Source: Nitrospira sp. (GTDB taxonomy: Bacteria > Nitrospirota > Nitrospiria > Nitrospirales > Nitrospiraceae). From it: a DNA stretch of 64,000 bases. The notes beneath the pieces are model-generated. The model was not told the origin of the DNA and ran no database searches. It was given only the letters and a program-made list of their open reading frames with translations. Of this stretch, positions 7,823 to 17,371 are shown one piece after another. The stretch lies in the NCBI GenBank assembly GCA_029194665.1, contig JARFXO010000004.1, forward strand, positions 62,001-126,000, given 5' to 3'. The position numbers and the translations under genes were made by a program. Position 1 is the first letter of the stretch; every line of letters begins with the position of its first letter.

Positions 7823-9121
7823 ATGACGACCTTATCCGGACAGACTGGCCCGGTGTTACAGCCGGGCGATCCCATCAAAGCGGAAAAGACGACCCCATCG
7901 TCGAAAACCTTAGTGACCGCGGCTGTGGTGATCGGATTTGTTGCCCTGGCGATCGTACTGAGTCAATTTCGTACTCCGCCCGATGCTGTAGTCGCGACAA
8001 AGGCACCAAAGACGATCTCTATTGATACTGAAAAGGTTGACAAGGAGATCTTCCTCAAACAGGCCGGTTCCCGGATTGAGGCGTTGGAAGTAGAGAATGA
8101 TGTGCTGCGTCGAACACTGGATCTTGACCATAAAACTCAAGATGAGATCAGAAAACAGATCTCTGATTTATCAAAGCAGATCGGGAGTGTCCAGCGTTCC
8201 GGCGGAGTGACATTCGCGCCCGGCGATGGTAAGGGCGCTCGGCCGTCCGGCATGCCTCCGCTGCCGCCTCCATTGGCCCCTGGAGGGGCGTCTGTACAGC
8301 CAGCGGCCTTTCCTCTTCCGAAGGGTGGTGTACCTGGTGCACTTCCAGCAGGGCGTCCGGGCGCAACGGGTGTTCAGGCCGGTGGGGCCGTTGACCTTCC
8401 ACAAGATGGGATCCGTGTGCTCTTTAAGACTGATCCTGCGACGGTGAAGAAAGCCTCTGAGAAGAAACTGTGGTTGAACACCGGCGCGATTATCCCGGTC
8501 AAATTGTTGTCCGGGATGGATGCCCCCGCGAAAACTGCGAGTGGGGCCGGTGCTGGTGGAGCCTCACAAAACAGTCCCTATCCCGTGTTGATGGTCGTTC
8601 GGGATCTCATGAAGCTCCCGAATGAAGTCATGGTCGATGCTCGTGAGTGTTTCATCCTTGGTGAAGGGGTGGGGGAACTCTCGAGTGAGCGTGTGCAAAT
8701 ACGAGGTACTGCGATCTCGTGTGTCAAGCAGAATGGCGAAGCCGTCGACCTTGATCTGAGAGGATTCGTCAACGGTGAAGACGGCAAGCTCGGCTTGCGC
8801 GGCCGAGTCGTGATGAAAGAGGGTGCATTACTGGGTCGGACGCTACTGGCTGGTTTCGTTTCAGGGATTTCACAGGCATTTATGCCGTATCAGCAAGGGT
8901 TCGTTATCGCTCAAAGCCCCAACCAGGCATTTAATCTTCCTTCAGCCGGTCCGCTTGCCATGGCCGGGGCAGCGGGCGGCATGGGACAAGCGGCTCGGTT
9001 TCTCGCCCGACATTACAGCATGATGGCTGCCTCGGTCTTTCCGGTGATCGAGATCGATGCCCAACGTGAGGTGGACTTCATTGTCGGGACTGGTCGCGAA
9101 CTGGTGGATTACTTCCTGTAA
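7823..9121 (+). CDS. traB: F-type T4SS core protein TraB
   Basis: This 432-aa VirB10-like protein has a cytoplasmic start, one membrane segment (VTAAVVIGFVALAIVL, about residues 31-46), a coiled coil (about 70-115), a Pro/Gly-rich periplasmic linker (about 130-200) and a C-terminal VirB10/TrbI domain. It bridges the inner membrane with the TraK/TraV outer ring. The gene follows traK by 27 bp with GGGGGGAG upstream of its ATG. Confidence 0.92.
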   Translation: MTTLSGQTGPVLQPGDPIKAEKTTPSSKTLVTAAVVIGFVALAIVLSQFRTPPDAVVATKAPKTISIDTEKVDKEIFLKQAGSRIEALEVENDVLRRTLDLDHKTQDEIRKQISDLSKQIGSVQRSGGVTFAPGDGKGARPSGMPPLPPPLAPGGASVQPAAFPLPKGGVPGALPAGRPGATGVQAGGAVDLPQDGIRVLFKTDPATVKKASEKKLWLNTGAIIPVKLLSGMDAPAKTASGAGAGGASQNSPYPVLMVVRDLMKLPNEVMVDARECFILGEGVGELSSERVQIRGTAISCVKQNGEAVDLDLRGFVNGEDGKLGLRGRVVMKEGALLGRTLLAGFVSGISQAFMPYQQGFVIAQSPNQAFNLPSAGPLAMAGAAGGMGQAARFLARHYSMMAASVFPVIEIDAQREVDFIVGTGRELVDYFL

Positions 9122-9163
9122 CGGCGTGAGTTCGTCGGGCAGTCATTATTGAAGGGGGTTCAT

Positions 9164-9949
9164 ATGTCGACAACAAAAAGAGTGGGTGTTGGATTGACAG
9201 TCGCGGTGATGGTGGTCTGTGAGGTCATCGCATTCGGTCAAGTTTCCCAAGGGAGTGAACGGAGTGATGTACCGCAAATGCTCCAATCCACAATGGAACA
9301 GAAGTTTCCGGGAATGAAACTGCGTCGCGTGGCGAAGACTGAAATCCCGAGTTGGTATCTCGTTGAGACTGAGTCGGATAGTCCGGAAGGGCTGTGGTAC
9401 GTCCATGAGAGTGGTCGGTATGTGTTAGCAGGCGGGATGTTTGACATTCAACTTGGTCGCAACGTGACTCAGGAATATCTGAGAGAGCGGGAGCGCAGAG
9501 TGCTTGATTCACTGGATCTGAGCAAGACGATCCTCCTCCAGCCTGAGTCCCCGAAGATTACAAAACCTCTTTTAGTTGTCGATGATCTGGACTGCCCGGT
9601 TTGTCAGAAGCTGCATCCGGAAATCAAGAAGCTGGTTTCCTCAGGGATTCCTGTCGCCGTTCTGCTGCATCCCCTGACCACGATTCACCCCGATGCCTAT
9701 CGGAAATCAGTGGCGGTCTGGTGTTCTTCTGACCGTGCTGCCTCGCTGGATAAGGCCTTGACTGCTCAGCCTATCGAGAATCCAGCACAGCTTTGTCAGC
9801 ATCCGGTTGATGACATTTTGAAGTTTGGCCGGCGCCTCAAATTGCACAAGACTCCTACTGTGTTCCTGCCGAGCGGTCAACGTCTGGAAGGATTTGTCTC
9901 AGCAGAGCAATTGTTATCGATGCTTCAACTCGATGCGTCCAAACCGTGA
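9164..9949 (+). CDS. DsbC-like periplasmic thiol-disulfide isomerase
   Basis: This 261-aa protein has a signal segment (VGLTVAVMVVCEVIAF), a DsbC-like N-terminal dimerisation region (residues about 40-100) and a thioredoxin fold with active site CPVC (about 144-147). The cis-proline loop lies in HKTPTVFLPSGQ. Such DsbC/TrbB homologues occur inside many F-type clusters and keep cysteine-rich secretion proteins (TraU, TraN, TraH) correctly folded. The ATG at 9164 has GAAGGGGG upstream. It lies between traB and traV. Confidence 0.85.
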   Translation: MSTTKRVGVGLTVAVMVVCEVIAFGQVSQGSERSDVPQMLQSTMEQKFPGMKLRRVAKTEIPSWYLVETESDSPEGLWYVHESGRYVLAGGMFDIQLGRNVTQEYLRERERRVLDSLDLSKTILLQPESPKITKPLLVVDDLDCPVCQKLHPEIKKLVSSGIPVAVLLHPLTTIHPDAYRKSVAVWCSSDRAASLDKALTAQPIENPAQLCQHPVDDILKFGRRLKLHKTPTVFLPSGQRLEGFVSAEQLLSMLQLDASKP

Positions 9950-9986
9950 TCTGAGGCTGTGTTTGTCCTCAAAGGAGTAACGTCCC

Positions 9987-10748
9987 ATGATGTCCTCTCG
10001 CAGGCAAGTCAATCTTCTGGGCTATGAGTCCATGCACCAGTTCTTCTTTCCGGTTGTGAAGGGGCTCGCCCTCCTCTTGTTGGGGACATTGACTGCGTGC
10101 GGAGGGGGGTACCAATCAGATTTCTCGTGCAAAGGCTACCCGGATCAGGCGATTTGCGAATCGGTTTCCATGGCGTATGCGAATCGGTTTGATAAACCGG
10201 CAATGGTGACTGAGAAACATGGAGGCAATTCCTCATCTGATCATGGGGATTCGAAAGCTGCGCAGGATCTCCCGTTGCCGGTGAATGGCGCCTTTGCTGG
10301 TCGAGCGGAATCCTTTCTCGGCAAGCCGATCGTGACCCCTGCGAAGACTCTCCAGGTGTGGATCGCGCCATGGCAGGATGCGAAGGGTCGTCTCCACGAA
10401 GCGACGATTGTCTATCAAGTGGTAGAAGGTCCCCGATTTGTTTATGGACATCAATTTGGAGGCAAGGGAGCAGCCGCGTCATCCTATGGTCGATCTCGCG
10501 AGTTTATCCCTCGGAACTCCCGAATGGTGGAGCCGCCGAGTACTCGCAATCGTGCGGGTGGTCCGGCTACGGCTTCAGGTTTGTCGGCGGTTCAATCTCA
10601 TGAGCCAACCGGAGGTCCAACGGGTGGAGCGGAACATCCGCCTACGATGTCTCCTCTGCCACAGGGTTTGCCGCAAATGCCGGTTCCTGGTGGGGCGTCT
10701 CCGTACATGCTGGAGGATGGACCCCTGGGATTACCGACAATGCCATAA
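9987..10748 (+). CDS. traV: F-type T4SS outer-membrane lipoprotein TraV
   Basis: This 253-aa protein has a hydrophobic lead and a lipobox (LTAC, followed by GGGYQ), then the TraV signature of closely spaced cysteines (DFSCKGYPDQAICESV). The C-terminal half is Pro/Gly-rich and low in complexity. TraV (VirB7-like) anchors the TraK/TraB ring to the outer membrane. The position between the DsbC-like gene and traC is the usual one. AAAGGAG precedes the start; a second ATG directly follows it. Confidence 0.85.
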   Translation: MMSSRRQVNLLGYESMHQFFFPVVKGLALLLLGTLTACGGGYQSDFSCKGYPDQAICESVSMAYANRFDKPAMVTEKHGGNSSSDHGDSKAAQDLPLPVNGAFAGRAESFLGKPIVTPAKTLQVWIAPWQDAKGRLHEATIVYQVVEGPRFVYGHQFGGKGAAASSYGRSREFIPRNSRMVEPPSTRNRAGGPATASGLSAVQSHEPTGGPTGGAEHPPTMSPLPQGLPQMPVPGGASPYMLEDGPLGLPTMP

Positions 10749-10812
10749 GTTGATCGTGGGAAGTCGTGGGGGGGCCTCCATTGTTATGGGCTAAGAACAA
10801 GAAAGGTAGGAC

Positions 10813-13347
10813 ATGTCGACCATACTAGAAACTCGCGTGAAACAGACAGTTGAGCGGACCTCGTTGAGTGAATGGCTTCCCTATGAGGCTTACGACGAGA
10901 AGAATCGTGTCTATCGAATGGATGATGGCCGCATCGGAATCCTATGGGCCAGCCGACCGATCTTAGGGCTTGATGAAGGGCGGATTCAAAAGCTGACCAA
11001 CTTGTTTGAGTCGGATCTTCCTATCGGAACCACCTTTCAATTCATGCTCCATGCGTCCCCTATAATCGAACCGTGCTTGGATCAGCATGTGGTGCTTGCC
11101 GAACGGGGGACTCAGAGCCCCGAACATCATGCTGCTGCCCGTGCCAAGAAGGAGTTTTATCTGCACGCGAGAGATACATCTCTGATTCCAAATCCTCCCC
11201 TAAAGCCTCGTGACATCACACTCTATGTCTCCATTACGATGCCGGTAAAGGATATCAATCCTGATGGGTGGGACGAAGAATCGGTCTATCAGGCCTTAGA
11301 TGGGATCGAAGAACAGCTTCGCACGATGGGACTGTTGCCTCAGCGTGTACCTCCGCTCCAGTTTCTCTGGCTACTTCATGTCTTATTGAATCCCGGCCAT
11401 TCATGGAACGATCGTCCCCCTGGCTACTCAGATGAGATTCTCCTTCGTGATCAAGCCGTGCGGTTGGATACGGTGATGAACGTCAAAACCAAAATGCTGG
11501 AACTTGACAATAAATTCGTCAAGACCATGACCATCCAATCGTGGCCCCTTCATTGGCACGGAGGGCGTAATCGGGAGTTCATCGGTAGCTTGATGAAGCT
11601 GACCGATCAGCTCATTTGCCCCTTCTTCATCACATTAAACGTACTGAAGTTGGATCAAGTTTCAGAAAAGGCACGATTCAACAAGAAACATCTGGTGATC
11701 TCCAATCAAGCTAAAGGGTTGTTTCTGAACCTCATTCCCGTGTTTCGCTCAAAGCTCGAACATTCCAATGCGATGGCGGTAGAGATCGAGAATAGTCGTC
11801 AGTTTATTGGCCAGTTTTTCCAAGTGGCGATCTATGCCGATTCTCCTCGGCAGGCGCAACAACAAGCGGACTCCATGAAGTCCATCTATCGCGCGATGGA
11901 TATCAATCTTCAGGACGATTTCTTCATTGGCTTGAAGATTTTCCTCTGCGGCCTGCCGATGGCGTTGCCTTCTGACGCCAAGCTTTTGCGGGATGGGTTG
12001 CGCCGACTCAAGACGGTGCACACCGCTGTTCCCGCGCATTGTGCGCCATTGGTGGGGGATTGGAAGGGGGGCGGCTCCCCGGTCCTCTTATACACGTCCC
12101 GCTCCGGACAGGTTGTCTCACTCGATCTCTTTGCGAATCAACAAGGTAATTATAATTTTTCGGCGATTGCGACGTCCGGTGCCGGAAAGTCGTTCTGGAT
12201 GAATGACTTGATCGAGAACTATCTGCAGGTGGGTGGGCGTGGATGGATTATCGATGCCGGGTATAGCTACGTCAAACTATGTGAACTTCGCAAGGGCCAG
12301 TATATCCAATATGCGAAGCAAGGGGCGAAGCTGTGTTTCAACCCATTCTCCAAGCTCGTGCATTGGGGTGATGGCTCCAGCGCCTATGACGATGATTATG
12401 CCGATGAGATGGAGCGAGCAAAGGATCGTGCAGATGAATTCTGGTCGTTGGTTGCGATCCATGCCCAGATGGTGAGTCCGTCGCAGAAACTGAACGATGT
12501 ACAGATGGCCCTCCTCGAGGAAGCCATTCAGTTCGTCCTTCAGGACGAAGGCAATAGTGGAACGCCCACGCACGTAATGATGCGTCTTCGAGAATCGAAG
12601 GATGATCGCGCACAGGATATGGCGTTAGTTCTGCAGAAGTTTTCCAAGGGCGGTATGTACGAGCATCTGTTCAATCGGGTGAACAATATCAATTTTGAAA
12701 ATGATTTGGTGGTGATGGAGATGGACGGGCTAGGAGACCAGAAAGCTCTAGGCTCTGTCCTCCTGCTCTCGGTCCAGATGAGCATTCAAAGCGCCATGTT
12801 TGAAAAAACGAATAAAGGACGCCGTAAGTTCTTGGTCATGGATGAAGCGTGGGATCTCCTCTCGGATGGGGGAAACTGCGGTCCGTTTTTCGAAAAGGCT
12901 GTGCGCCGGGTCAGAAAATATGGGGGATCGATTGGAACCATTACCCAGAACATTGATGACTATGACGTGAAGATGAAGGAAGTCGGGATGGCTCTGTTGG
13001 GGAATTCCGATTTCAAGCTCCTACTGAAGCAACATCCCGAGAGTATCGAAAGCATGCGGCGTACTGGAAAGATCAAGCTGAACGATTTCGAGTATTCCCT
13101 TTTGGAGAGCGTGGACCGGGGAAGGGGATATTCGGAGATCTTTGCCATCACGCCCTTTGGTCGAGGTGTTGTCCGCCTGGTGGTCCCACGACAGACCCAG
13201 TTGCTCTACACGACCGATCCCGATGAACTCCATATGATTGCACAGGTTCGAAAGGAACATGGCGAGGATCTGAGTATTACCGAGGTCATCAAGATCATGA
13301 TTCAAGAGGAACACCGTCGGAGCGGTCAATCAGCGCGGACTACTTAG
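10813..13347 (+). CDS. traC: F-type T4SS ATPase TraC
   Basis: This 844-aa protein is the VirB4-class ATPase that powers pilus assembly. Walker A (TSGAGKSF) lies near residue 455, Walker B (KFLVMDEAW) near residue 673, followed by conserved blocks such as KYGGSIGTITQN and FKLLLKQ. The N-terminal half is the TraC-specific domain (SLSEWLPYEAYD at the start). The length is normal for the family. AAAGGTAGGAC precedes the ATG. Confidence 0.95.
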   Translation: MSTILETRVKQTVERTSLSEWLPYEAYDEKNRVYRMDDGRIGILWASRPILGLDEGRIQKLTNLFESDLPIGTTFQFMLHASPIIEPCLDQHVVLAERGTQSPEHHAAARAKKEFYLHARDTSLIPNPPLKPRDITLYVSITMPVKDINPDGWDEESVYQALDGIEEQLRTMGLLPQRVPPLQFLWLLHVLLNPGHSWNDRPPGYSDEILLRDQAVRLDTVMNVKTKMLELDNKFVKTMTIQSWPLHWHGGRNREFIGSLMKLTDQLICPFFITLNVLKLDQVSEKARFNKKHLVISNQAKGLFLNLIPVFRSKLEHSNAMAVEIENSRQFIGQFFQVAIYADSPRQAQQQADSMKSIYRAMDINLQDDFFIGLKIFLCGLPMALPSDAKLLRDGLRRLKTVHTAVPAHCAPLVGDWKGGGSPVLLYTSRSGQVVSLDLFANQQGNYNFSAIATSGAGKSFWMNDLIENYLQVGGRGWIIDAGYSYVKLCELRKGQYIQYAKQGAKLCFNPFSKLVHWGDGSSAYDDDYADEMERAKDRADEFWSLVAIHAQMVSPSQKLNDVQMALLEEAIQFVLQDEGNSGTPTHVMMRLRESKDDRAQDMALVLQKFSKGGMYEHLFNRVNNINFENDLVVMEMDGLGDQKALGSVLLLSVQMSIQSAMFEKTNKGRRKFLVMDEAWDLLSDGGNCGPFFEKAVRRVRKYGGSIGTITQNIDDYDVKMKEVGMALLGNSDFKLLLKQHPESIESMRRTGKIKLNDFEYSLLESVDRGRGYSEIFAITPFGRGVVRLVVPRQTQLLYTTDPDELHMIAQVRKEHGEDLSITEVIKIMIQEEHRRSGQSARTT

Positions 13348-13371
13348 TTGGTGCCGTCTGGGAGGAATGTG

Positions 13372-13944
13372 ATGAATGCAGATATGGTTGTCACGCAACC
13401 CAAAATACAGGTAGCCGGCAGGATTACTCGCTGGATCGATGAGCATCCTCGTGTGTTTTGGGGAATGGTCTTTGTCTATGCGGCGATCTTTACGTTGGCC
13501 GCTATTTCTCCTTGGTATCAAATTCATATGCGAGATCAGGAGAGCTGGCCGTTTCATACGGTGTTCTTGATTAAGAAGGGGAGGTTGCCTGAACGCGGGG
13601 AGTTGGTAGCTTTCCAGCTACGGGAGGAATACGTCGAGCGCATTGAACCCCATGCTCCGAGAACACAAATACCCGTGAATACGATGTGGATGAAGCGAGT
13701 CTTGGGTATGCCTGGGGATCGGGTGGATGTTGTTGAGAATCAAGTGGTGATCAACGGACAACCGGTTGCGTCTGGACTCGGTCGTGATCGTTTTGGTGTT
13801 CCGATCTACCTCACGAGTTTCCGCGGGGAGATTCCACTACATCAGTATTATGTCTCTCTTCCTCATCCGCGGTCTTTTGATTCGCGATATTACGGGATGG
13901 TGAAAGAAAGTGACGTGATCGGTCTTGCAGTTCCCTTGTTCTAG
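13372..13944 (+). CDS. conjugation-associated S26 signal peptidase (TraF/TrhF type)
   Basis: This 190-aa inner-membrane protein has one membrane segment (VFWGMVFVYAAIFTLAAIS, about 28-46) and a periplasmic S26 peptidase domain. The likely catalytic dyad is Ser58 (in ESWP, the short S-x-P form seen in plasmid peptidases) and Lys108 (in MKRVLGMPGD). The C-terminus keeps HPRSFDSRYYG, the YVLGDN-like region of the family. It probably processes pilin or another secretion component. The ATG at 13372 has GGGAGGAATGTG upstream and lies 25 bp after traC. Confidence 0.85.
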   Translation: MNADMVVTQPKIQVAGRITRWIDEHPRVFWGMVFVYAAIFTLAAISPWYQIHMRDQESWPFHTVFLIKKGRLPERGELVAFQLREEYVERIEPHAPRTQIPVNTMWMKRVLGMPGDRVDVVENQVVINGQPVASGLGRDRFGVPIYLTSFRGEIPLHQYYVSLPHPRSFDSRYYGMVKESDVIGLAVPLF

Positions 13945-14085
13945 TCTATCTCGTAAACCTGGGTGTGGGACTTGTTTCGGGGATTCTTCGCCCAGGCGAT
14001 TCGGCCTCTTGCTCTTACGCCGGGGCACGGTCTTACAGTTCTTGATCATAGCTACATGTCCACGTTGTTCTAGGAGGTTCGTTCA

Positions 14086-15285
14086 ATGATGCCGCTGCAT
14101 CTCCTTGTAGCCAATCTGGTTCTGGGTCTCGGTATTGTTTCTTCCTGGCCGGTTCTGGCTGGGCAAATGACTCCAAGTCAAACACCATCAGAAAAGACCC
14201 ATCAACAGATCGCTTCTGAAATTGCGCGATATTCAAGGCAGCACGTACAGCAGACGATGCCGTCGAAAACACCGAAAGAGATGCGGAAGGATGGCGTGTA
14301 TTTGCTCGTGTCGTTCTCAATGCCTGAAGAAACTCTCAAAGAGTACTTCCGTCAAGCAAAGCAGCTGGGCGCGCGTGTGCTGATTCAGGGCCTGGTGAAC
14401 AATTCCTTTAAGGAAACACAGACCCGAATCATGCGGATTTATATGACAGCTGAAAATCAGCCCGATGAGTCGACACATGCCGGTATCGCCATTGATCCTG
14501 TGATATTTCGGAAAGCGTCCGTGTCGGGAGTTCCAGCGTTAGTCTTTTGGTCTGAGGATCATTATTGGATGGCCTCAGGGGCGGGGAGCGTTGAGTACTT
14601 GCTTCGTGTGCTTGCGAGACATGATCGGCAATTAGATTCTTGGGTGGGTTGGTTAGAGCGGCGTCAGCAGGGCTTTTTGCAAGGAGGGCCAACGACAGAA
14701 CCCAGACCGAAGCTTCCTGCGATAAGTGCGAATTACAAGGTCGCGGGTGAATACCAAACCTTCCAGATTGCTGAGCGGGACATGATCACAATGATGAAGG
14801 AAGGCATTGCGAAGGTTGACTGGGAGAAGGTGAGACAACACGAAGAGGAGATTCTCAAGGGGAAGCTTCATCGGGGACCAGGGCTGAAGATCCCTGATGC
14901 TCAATCACCCAGGACCTTCCTCGTCGATATGACCATGGAGTATCCGGAAGACATTACAGATCCGACGTCCAAAACAATCTTGGTGAAGGCAGGCGCTCGT
15001 GTCAATCCGTTACAGAAGGTGAAGTGGCCTTATGCGATGATCTTTCTCAATGCCGACAATCAGGATCAGGTGCGTTGGGCTCGACGGTATCTCGATGCAC
15101 ACGATCGGATGTATGTGAAGGTGGCTGTGACCGAAGGGGATATTGCTGAAGCGATGAAGGCGCTTGAACACCGGGTCTATTGGGCCGATACGTATCTGCT
15201 GCAACGGTTTGGTGTGGTGGCCGTGCCCAGTGTGGTCAAGCAAGAGGGGGAACGGTTGAAGGTACAGGAGTATGCGTTGCGATGA
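14086..15285 (+). CDS. TrbC-TraW fusion protein
   Basis: This 399-aa secreted protein joins two F-type pilus-assembly proteins that are separate in F. After a signal peptide (LVANLVLGLGIVSSWPVLA), residues about 55-190 match the TrbC domain (VYLLVSFSMPEETLKEYF, GARVLIQGLVNNSF, SVSGVPALVFW). Residues about 280-399 match TraW (RTFLVDMTMEYPEDI, ILVKAGARVNPL, FLNADNQDQVRWA). TrbC and TraW interact in F, so the fusion is functionally sensible. The stop codon overlaps the traU start (ATGA), indicating translational coupling. Confidence 0.85.
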   Translation: MMPLHLLVANLVLGLGIVSSWPVLAGQMTPSQTPSEKTHQQIASEIARYSRQHVQQTMPSKTPKEMRKDGVYLLVSFSMPEETLKEYFRQAKQLGARVLIQGLVNNSFKETQTRIMRIYMTAENQPDESTHAGIAIDPVIFRKASVSGVPALVFWSEDHYWMASGAGSVEYLLRVLARHDRQLDSWVGWLERRQQGFLQGGPTTEPRPKLPAISANYKVAGEYQTFQIAERDMITMMKEGIAKVDWEKVRQHEEEILKGKLHRGPGLKIPDAQSPRTFLVDMTMEYPEDITDPTSKTILVKAGARVNPLQKVKWPYAMIFLNADNQDQVRWARRYLDAHDRMYVKVAVTEGDIAEAMKALEHRVYWADTYLLQRFGVVAVPSVVKQEGERLKVQEYALR

Positions 15286-16415
15286 TGACCCAAGCCGTGA
15301 ATGAACCTAGCTGGTTGATGAATGCACGCTGGTTCGGTGTTCTGAAGCGGGGTGTCCTTAGCGTGATTCTGGTTATTCTCTGCGGTCTGCCTTTCTCGGG
15401 GGTAGTGGCTCCAGACACTGCCGAAGCCTTTTGTCAGACGAGCACCAATGTTCTTGCCAGCTCGCTCGCTACGACATGTTGGGAGTGTATGTTTCCCATT
15501 AGCATGTCGGGGTTCACGCTCTTTAATGCTGGTGAGGACTATACCGTTCCGGCGGTTGGACCAGGACGAGCCCCGTACTACGGGTCTGTTTTGTGTGGTT
15601 GTATTTGCTTCAACGGTGTCTGTATCCCCGGACTTCCCTTCGGCATCTGGGAGCCCAAAAACCTGATTGAAGTGGTGCATGATCCCCTCTGTTTCCCGTC
15701 GTTGGGAGTGTCGCTGACGGGTGGATTCACCCATATTGGGCGCGGGTCTGAATCGACCCAGATGGACGATACGGAACTGAATCACTCCTTTTGGAATGTT
15801 CATTATATCTCCTATCCCCTTTGGTTTCTGATCGGTATTGGGCTCGATATCGCTTGTCTCAATCCGGGGGGGATCGCGGATGAGATTGATGTCGTGTTCA
15901 TCTCCGAGATTGATCCGTCCTGGAACGACGACATTCTCAACTTGATGCTGTTTCCCGAGGCGTTGCTCATTGCAAATCCGATTGCGCTCAGTGCATGTGC
16001 GGCCGATTCACTCGCTTCGTCCTTAGGATTTCCCATCGATGCCTTGTTTTGGTGTGCAGGGTCACAAGGATTTCTCTATCCTCCGGATGGCAACCATTCA
16101 GGTGCTGGTACGGATCTCGGTCCCGCTGCATTGTCGGGATTTCATATGTTGTCCAAGCTCGCGCGCGTAGGTGCGGAGGCGTATACCGCCGGCAATGGAG
16201 CTCTGATCTGCGATGACTTTCCGACAGGGCTTATCGTGAAGAGCCAGTACAAGTATCAATTGATCTATCCCATTCCAAATACCGGGACGATAGGACCGTG
16301 CTGTCAGCCGGTTGGTCGAACCCTCATGATGTGGGGTCTGAATAAATCCATCCCTGCAGTCGGTGAGGATTATGTGTTCCTACTATGGAAGCTCCAGCGA
16401 TGTTGCATGCTGTAA
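15282..16415 (+). CDS. traU: F-type T4SS mating-pair protein TraU
   Basis: This 377-aa cysteine-rich periplasmic protein begins with an ATGATG that overlaps the preceding stop. A signal segment (VLSVILVILCGLPFSGVVA) is followed by the TraU pattern: CWECMFPISMSGF, YYGSVLCGCICF, IGIGLDIACLNPGG, CAADSLASS and CCQPVGRT. The many cysteines need the DsbC-like and TraF proteins encoded in the same operon. TraU supports DNA transfer and mating-pair stabilisation. Confidence 0.93.
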   Translation: MMTQAVNEPSWLMNARWFGVLKRGVLSVILVILCGLPFSGVVAPDTAEAFCQTSTNVLASSLATTCWECMFPISMSGFTLFNAGEDYTVPAVGPGRAPYYGSVLCGCICFNGVCIPGLPFGIWEPKNLIEVVHDPLCFPSLGVSLTGGFTHIGRGSESTQMDDTELNHSFWNVHYISYPLWFLIGIGLDIACLNPGGIADEIDVVFISEIDPSWNDDILNLMLFPEALLIANPIALSACAADSLASSLGFPIDALFWCAGSQGFLYPPDGNHSGAGTDLGPAALSGFHMLSKLARVGAEAYTAGNGALICDDFPTGLIVKSQYKYQLIYPIPNTGTIGPCCQPVGRTLMMWGLNKSIPAVGEDYVFLLWKLQRCCML

Positions 16416-16442
16416 CCCGTGTCGCCGGGAAGGGGAGGTGAG

Positions 16443-17357
16443 ATGATGCGAGCTAGTTTTGGTAAGGCGGAAGTCGGTTTCCGCATCCTTACCATTTCTG
16501 TGGTCTTTCTCCTCCTACAAGTCGTGAGTGTCTTAGCCGAAGTCTTTCCCGGTACGATGGATTACATCGATCATTCACGCGAAGGGTGGTTTTTCTACAA
16601 AGACCCTCCGGTACAGATGGACGAGGAGGATGACGATGAAGAGATGCCTCCACAGCTCAAGATGCTTCCTGGAGATATTTGGTCGGACCCTGCCAAGCAT
16701 CGGCCGTTGCTGAAGAAGCTTCCCATTGATGGGATGAATCTCGAACGGCTGCCGGCGATGTTTCTCAAGGAGCTGGTTGACGCGAAGAAAGAAATGGCCT
16801 TAGACCTTCCCACCGTCCCCAATGTGACGGAGTACATTAAAGTTCAGCAGGCCGCATTCGATCGGTCGCAGAGGTTTACGGATGCGTATCAGGTGGCGAT
16901 GTATACGAATCCACAATTGGATTCATCGACGAAGCATCCGACCTCGACCTACGGGCATCAGATCGAAGCTGAGGTCACGAAACAGCAAGAAGAAGCATTG
17001 CTCGCGAGTGCGTCCGAAGAGGCCGGCCTGTTCTTCTTTTTCACGTCGACCTGCCCCTACTGTAAAGAGCAGGCCAAGATCGTCAAGCTCTTTGCCGATC
17101 AGTACGATCTGAAGATATTCCCCGTGTCGCTCGATGGTCAAGGTCTTCCTGAGTATCCACGGCCGGTCCGGGACAATGGGATGGCCGATAAGATTGGTGT
17201 GCATATGGTCCCGACGATCTATCTCGCGATCCCGCACGACAACTTCTTGAAACCCATTGGCGCTGGGCTGATGACGCTCAACGATTTACGAGAAAGAGTG
17301 TTGGTTCTTCTTCAGAAGAAGGACCTACTGCTTCAAGAACAGAAACGCAGTTCCTAA
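16443..17357 (+). CDS. traF: F-type T4SS thioredoxin-fold protein TraF
   Basis: This 304-aa periplasmic protein has a signal peptide, a TraF-specific helical region (about 40-180) and a C-terminal thioredoxin fold with CPYC at about 204-207, so it is a redox-active TraF; F plasmid TraF lacks the motif. A long acidic run (EEDDDEE) lies near residue 60. The ATG is preceded by AGGGGAGGTG. The order TraU-TraF-TraH-TraG is standard. Confidence 0.9.
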   Translation: MMRASFGKAEVGFRILTISVVFLLLQVVSVLAEVFPGTMDYIDHSREGWFFYKDPPVQMDEEDDDEEMPPQLKMLPGDIWSDPAKHRPLLKKLPIDGMNLERLPAMFLKELVDAKKEMALDLPTVPNVTEYIKVQQAAFDRSQRFTDAYQVAMYTNPQLDSSTKHPTSTYGHQIEAEVTKQQEEALLASASEEAGLFFFFTSTCPYCKEQAKIVKLFADQYDLKIFPVSLDGQGLPEYPRPVRDNGMADKIGVHMVPTIYLAIPHDNFLKPIGAGLMTLNDLRERVLVLLQKKDLLLQEQKRSS

Positions 17358-17371
17358 CCACACGAGGATGC

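Noticed and set aside
15177-15803. A 208-codon minus-strand frame opposite traU
   Set aside because: It is the shadow of the well-supported traU and TrbC-TraW genes.
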